Shown here: positions 59,430 to 64,000 of the stretch, piece by piece | Numbering within the stretch: the first letter of the stretch is position 1 | Layout: each line of letters begins with the position of its first letter | Source of the DNA: Sphagnum compactum | Taxonomy: Eukaryota; Bryophyta; Sphagnopsida; Sphagnales | DNA: 64,000 bases | Direction: 5' to 3' | NCBI GenBank assembly: GCA_965153455.1 | Contig: OZ234500.1 | Span: 13,906,557 to 13,970,556 of the forward strand | The notes under the pieces: model-generated | The model's input: the letters and a program-made list of their open reading frames with translations, nothing else | The model's database searches: none | Told to the model about the DNA's origin: nothing | Translations under genes and position numbers: made by a program

Positions 59430-61430
59430 ATCATTCACCTCCTTTCTGCCAATTTTTAAAAATTTTGTTTTAAGTGAGCCATGAACACAAGGTAATTATT
59501 ATGTCATTCCACATTCCAAAATAGTTGTCCACATAGGTAACTTTTTTTTCTTTTTTCTTTTTTCCTTTCAAGACCAAATCATCCCTACCAAACCTTTTGA
59601 AGAAAAGGATTTAGGGGAAAACTAATTGAAAAGGTCATGAAGCATATGCTTCCAAATAAGACCTTTTTCACTTTCACATCGTGCAAACCAAGCATTACAT
59701 TTCAATCACACATTCTTGATCCACACCTAGGAATTGGATCATTTCCCCAAACAATTGGATCATGCCGTCTAGGTGGAAAATCCTTTTTTGCACAAACCCC
59801 AACACAACTTATTTGTCCATTTCTGTTCACAAATGAGATTGTATATAGACTTTGGTGTGAAAATGAACTAATATTTTATACCTGAAAATTGCATCCATTG
59901 ATAATGGGGATGTTTTGAAAACAAATATGTGGGATTTTACACCATTCTACTGTGAACAAAGGGGATTTGTACTGAGTTTCTGACAATTTTCACTTTGATT
60001 GTTTGGAGACCTCCCAAAATAATGTTGTCACAAAGATGCATAAATCCCAAGCAATACCCTCAACAATACCATGTGAATGCACAGATGAATACTGGAAACA
60101 ATTGTATTGCAGCTCTGCTCTGCAAAACAATGACCATGTTCAAACAAAAACAGTATACCTAATATTTTGTGTTCATACAAAAATTGTACACCTAATATCT
60201 TGTGTTCATGTTACCATAGTCTTATCATGCTTTCTAGCATATACGTTGTATCATGTTTCTCCTTAGAACTTAGCACAAACTTTTCCTTCTTTTTCACGTG
60301 GTTTAGACTCCATTTGATTCAATGAATGAAGACAAAACATTAGAACAAAAACATTCCATCAAGTTCACACAATATCAATTAAAAATCATTAGAACTATTT
60401 ATCTTGGAAATGTAAGGTGCCTAAAATTAGGCTTAGTCATTGTTCATACTTTTACATTTTTCCGAGAATGTGGCACTTTTACAGGGTTCCTCATCAACAA
60501 CCACTTCATATCTTATCCAAATTGTATCAATGGGTTGGCATGTCAATGCCATGTCATGGACTCTATCATTTGTTCCCCACCTTGAAGGACATGTAGTTCG
60601 ACAGTAAAAATCACCATATGCTTATTAAATTCCTTCCATGTGATGTGAACTTGATATCATATTGCTCAGTTTCAAGTTTTAAAGCTTCAGGTTTTTATCA
60701 CTATCTCAATGCGACTTTGTCTACTGTAGCAATTAACTTGTATTATGCCTACAAGGGTATTTTTAAAACATATATAATGATTATATTTTGTACCTTCAAT
60801 TTTGCAAGGGCAAACACCAATGGAACTGCATCAAGCACAACAGACCTCAAATGTCACCCCTAAGAAATGACAGTTGGAAAGCAAGGTGGGGGCGTTAAAG
60901 CATCTTTGTCTTTGTCTTATGTGTATTGTTTATGAAAATTTCACCCATTGATAAATAAATAATTGTGTCAATTTGTTCCAAGGAAAGCAGTTGCACGCGT
61001 GAACCAAATATGGTTGTGATGCACTAAGAGTTCAAAGCTCATAAATTAGTAATTGTGAATGTGCCACATCTCACATCTAGGGTTGATAATACTTGTGAGT
61101 GGGGTGAAACTAATTCCCAATCGCTGTAGGAACACATATGTTTGAGTCACCCATGTTAATTTTGGTAGTTTTTTATAAAAAAACGCTCATATATTCAAAT
61201 TCACACATTTCGAATTGGACTTAATTACCCTTCAATTAATAAGTTCATGTGCACTATGAAAAACAACAACATATCAGGTTCCCATAGCGTTCAGTTCACA
61301 AACAAAAAAGTTTTGTAAAACAAAGGGAAATATTGACATCCCTAGTACAGAAGGAGGCGAGTCTATAGGGGGAGGCAAGTACAACTGTCAGCTTTGCAAG
61401 CAGGAGGTCAGATTGCAGGGCACCGTCTGC
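59430..61430. other. AT-rich DNA, no recognised gene
   Basis: Open frames of 80-87 codons (for example 60003-60266 and 60322-60585) show no known motif. One local duplication is annotated separately. Nothing else stands out. Confidence 0.4.
60157..60222. repeat. 33-bp tandem duplication
   Basis: ACCTAATATTTTGTGTTCAT (60157) recurs as ACCTAATATCTTGTGTTCAT (60190) with a 33-bp period. This is two copies only. It keeps a plus-strand frame open but is probably not coding. Confidence 0.6.
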
Positions 61431-61435
61431 CATTC

Positions 61436-61531
61436 CCCACTTGGAATTTGTAGAAAAGCACAGATATTGCACATTCTGACATGCCCACTTGGAATTTGTA
61501 GAAAAACACAGATATTGCACATTCTGCCAAG
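61436..61531. repeat. 48-bp tandem duplication
   Basis: CCCACTTGGAATTTGTAGAA begins at 61436 and at 61484. The two 48-bp units differ at a few positions only, so the duplication is recent. Being a multiple of three it creates a 16-residue repeat in a minus-strand frame (61720-61388, containing RMCNIC-FLQIPSG twice) that I do not consider a proven gene. Confidence 0.8.
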
Positions 61532-61539
61532 CACAATGC

Positions 61540-62540
61540 AAGGGTTTTTAAAAATGAGGATATTATAGAACCTACCAGTGGGTACATGATTGAATTGAAC
61601 ATGTTCCCGGCAAGAAAAGATAATTATTGTAGGTAGGGTAAGCAAGCTCATTCCCAAACACAGGCCTACCACCCAACAGCCCCATGGCACAAAGCATAGC
61701 TGGTAAATGGGTGCCCACACCCCTTTGGGTGTTCAAGATGATGCTTATAACTGAACAGTCAGTATGGAAAAAAAAGTTTGGCGTAGGGGTAACTTTCAAA
61801 GTTAATTTTGCATTTGTGTTTGTTAATGAGTGTGAAAGGGTATCATTCAAAAAAACTTCATGAGGGTTTCATGTGCAATGCTGTTTGGTAATGGGGTATG
61901 AAGTATATCGGTTCATTGAGTACAAGTGATCATAAAATCAGCGCACATACTGAGTTACAACTTTGAGTGTTTGGATATGGGTTTAATTTTGGTCCAAGTT
62001 CCAAAAAAAATCACCCCACTATGATGTTTGCCTATGAGATAAATTTTAATAATTCCAACATCAATTTTCAAAATTGGTGGTGGGGTCATTTGACCAAGAA
62101 TGAGACATACCAACTATACAAACCAACATAATGTTTGGTTATGGGGGTTAGCTTGGCCTCTAAAGGGCATGGAGGTGATCATTAATGACCATAACCCCTA
62201 ATTGGAATACAATGCAAAAAGAATAGCAATGTGATTAGACAACACACTCTAAGAACTTTGGATCTTGCAAATAAAGAGTTAATTACAAAGGCAAAAAGAC
62301 CAAGATGGACACTTTGCAAGCATTCCCACAAAACATCTAGAACAAAATGAAGGGTCATGAATTAACTATCAAAGGAACAATTCTACTTTTAGATTGAGCT
62401 TTCAGATATGTTGTCCTTACCAACTTGGGTAGAAGAGGGTTTCAAAACATTTTTAGAAATCTTGTTTCCTACATATGAAGTGAAACCATACACACCAAAA
62501 GCTCTAGAGCCAAGTTCAAAAGTCAAGCAAGCAAACAACG
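61540..62540. other. AT-rich DNA upstream of the transposase pseudogene
   Basis: No gene recognised. The terminal inverted repeat of the transposon expected somewhere here was not identified; its partner would lie beyond 63.6 kb or outside the window. Confidence 0.4.
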
Positions 62541-62544
62541 AAGG

Positions 62545-63630
62545 AAAATGAACAAATCAAACCTTAGAGGAAGCCATTGATGCAATTGAAAGAAGTACAT
62601 GTTCATTGAAGGTAACAAGCAAATCACGAAATATATTAATGACTTCCTTTTAAGACCTTTTATTTGAGAAAACTAACTAACAAAGGTTCTAATAGATGAG
62701 GAAAATGCAACAATAGCAAAATGGATCTTGGCTATGCAAAATGTGGTTTGTCAATTACCTTACAATAGCTTAAATTGAAAGTTGTTGAACTTACACAAAC
62801 AAGGCCTACCCCATTTTGGAGTGGTGTACCAAAGAATAGCTAGTGGTACTAGTTCAACACTAGATATCCAAATCTTATCATCAAACAACTAGAGGGTTTA
62901 AAATGTTTTTAGAGCACAAGGGTTGACTATAAATAGCTACAAAACATTTTGTGATAACTTGTAAATGTTGTACACCTAAAATAATTATATTGTATATTAT
63001 GTATGGAATTCAGACAAAACGAACATCTAAGCAAAAAATAATTATGAATTCAAATTTTGGCCAAGAAGGGTTTAAATCATGTAAATTATATCATCATTCC
63101 CAAATCTCAAGAATGGTTGATTGTGAATTGTGTATTGAATGTACAAGGCAAAGTTCTGCTAGGGTTTTACATTTTCAAAGGTGAAATATTGAAAGATGAT
63201 TATATCAAGTTGTGCAAAATAGGTACATGCATGCAATATGAAAATAAAACATGGATGACACATTTTTTATTTAAGGAATTCTTTTTTTCCTTCAAACCGT
63301 TTATTCCAAATGGGATCTCTACAATTATTTTCACTTATTGATTCTAAACAAGCATGGATCCCATGTTACTTTAAAATCAATAGAGCAAGCACAAACCTTT
63401 GGTTTAAATATGATCACACTACCCTTTCACACTTCACACGCATTACAACCCTTAAGTGTAACTTGTTTTAAACCATTCGGGACAACATTTAAGAAAGAAA
63501 GGTAAGCACCTAACCTAACAAGGTAGTTTAGGTAAGAAAGGAATATTCAATCAATATTTTGATGTTGACCACAACATCGAATGTCATTTTGTGAAGTTTG
63601 AACTTTGGACCCCAAGGATGGAATTTAAAA
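62545..63630 (+). pseudogene. Pogo/Tigger-like (DDE_1 family) transposase, degenerate
   Basis: Assembled across frames on the plus strand. 62561-62650 gives an N-terminal DNA-binding helix region (TLEEAIDAIERSTCSLK). 62694 on reads DEENATIAKWILAMQN, matching a CENP-B/Tc5-type DNA-binding segment. 63004-63027 reads WNSDKTNI, where the family has a W-N-x-D-E-T core, so the first catalytic Asp (63013) is kept. 63057-63300 gives IIPKSQEWLIVNCVLNVQG and GFYIFKGE. After a frameshift near 63325, LILNKHGSHVTL and PFHTSHALQPL follow; the second catalytic Asp is Asn. A TAA at 63503 ends the clear part, with faint similarity to about 63630. Such enzymes cut and paste DNA transposons; related proteins were domesticated as CENP-B-like factors. 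This copy has many stops and is dead. Confidence 0.75.
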
Positions 63631-63639
63631 CCTTTACCA

Positions 63640-64000
63640 CCAAGCCACCCCATGTATTGTGTAAATAATCTAATTTTTATTTTATTTAGATCATATTTCA
63701 TTTAAACAATACAAAAAACCTTAAATTTGATAATTCATATACTATGATAATTTATCCAAATGAAAAAAAGAATCATAAAGTTCTTCCAATAATGTACACA
63801 ATTTTATAAATTTTTAATATAAATATATAAATTCATTTCAAAAGAAAATTATTTAAATTTTTTTATTGAATAACATTTCAATGACCATTCTTTGGAAAAA
63901 AATAAATTCAAACACATGACTTCTAAATGGAAAAACCTTTGTGGCTAATACAAGAATAAATAAAATATGTTTTTCATATCTTAAACCTTCATTTGATTTA
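63640..64000. other. Very AT-rich terminal stretch
   Basis: Nothing recognised. The sequence is highly A/T-rich with no repeat unit that I can define. Confidence 0.5.

Noticed and set aside
1-64000. A novel multi-gene system (defence, biosynthetic or regulatory cluster)
   Set aside because: Every recognisable coding region belongs to a separate mobile element and most are broken. There is no set of adjacent intact genes that could act together.

Overview
The window looks like repeat-dominated intergenic DNA from a land plant with a large, heavily methylated nuclear genome. The evidence is low GC over most of its length, no intact cellular gene that I can recognise, a plant-type L1 LINE, a Ty3/gypsy element primed by initiator tRNA-Met, CACTA-type ends, and many C-to-T-type stop codons in the old elements. 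A gymnosperm, fern or similar lineage is possible, but I cannot fix the species from sequence alone.

Layout. 1-9.2 kb is AT-rich and mostly featureless, with a few hairpins. 9.25-12.45 kb is the least repeat-like part: it holds two exon-like open stretches (9258-9428, 9511-9708) and CpG-richer DNA (about 10.6-12.45 kb) that could belong to an unidentified gene. 12.5-19.2 kb has no recognisable gene. 19.2-32 kb is a decayed Ty3/gypsy retrotransposon (LTR head, primer-binding site, gag with zinc knuckle, protease, RT, RNase H, integrase, polypurine tract, second LTR head), split by a 4.25-kb non-autonomous DNA transposon with CACTA-like ends (21544-25795). 32-42 kb is AT-rich with dispersed repeat copies, including an inverted pair (36.8 and 38.4-38.7 kb) and degenerate minisatellites.

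42.5-46.5 kb on the minus strand is a degenerate non-LTR retrotransposon. It has a C2H2 finger, an RT, a cysteine-histidine motif and a restriction-like-endonuclease-like tail. A 1,050-bp solo LTR with a 5-bp target duplication interrupts it precisely. 48.2-51 kb is a mosaic of dispersed repeats and tandem arrays (33-bp, 45-bp, telomere-like). 51.0-58.7 kb is a GC-rich, nearly complete L1-type LINE with ORF1 (gag-like, CCHC knuckle) and ORF2 (APE endonuclease, RT, zinc-binding domain). It is broken by a few frameshifts and stops and flanked by a 15-nt direct repeat. 58.7-59.4 kb continues the flanking repeat families. 62.5-63.6 kb (+) is a pogo/Tigger-like DDE transposase pseudogene.

No operon-like or cooperating gene system is visible. 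The genes act only as parts of individual selfish elements. The elements differ in age: the gypsy element, the minus-strand LINE and the transposase have lost catalytic residues, whereas the L1 element looks much younger. I found no CRISPR array, tRNA or rRNA gene.
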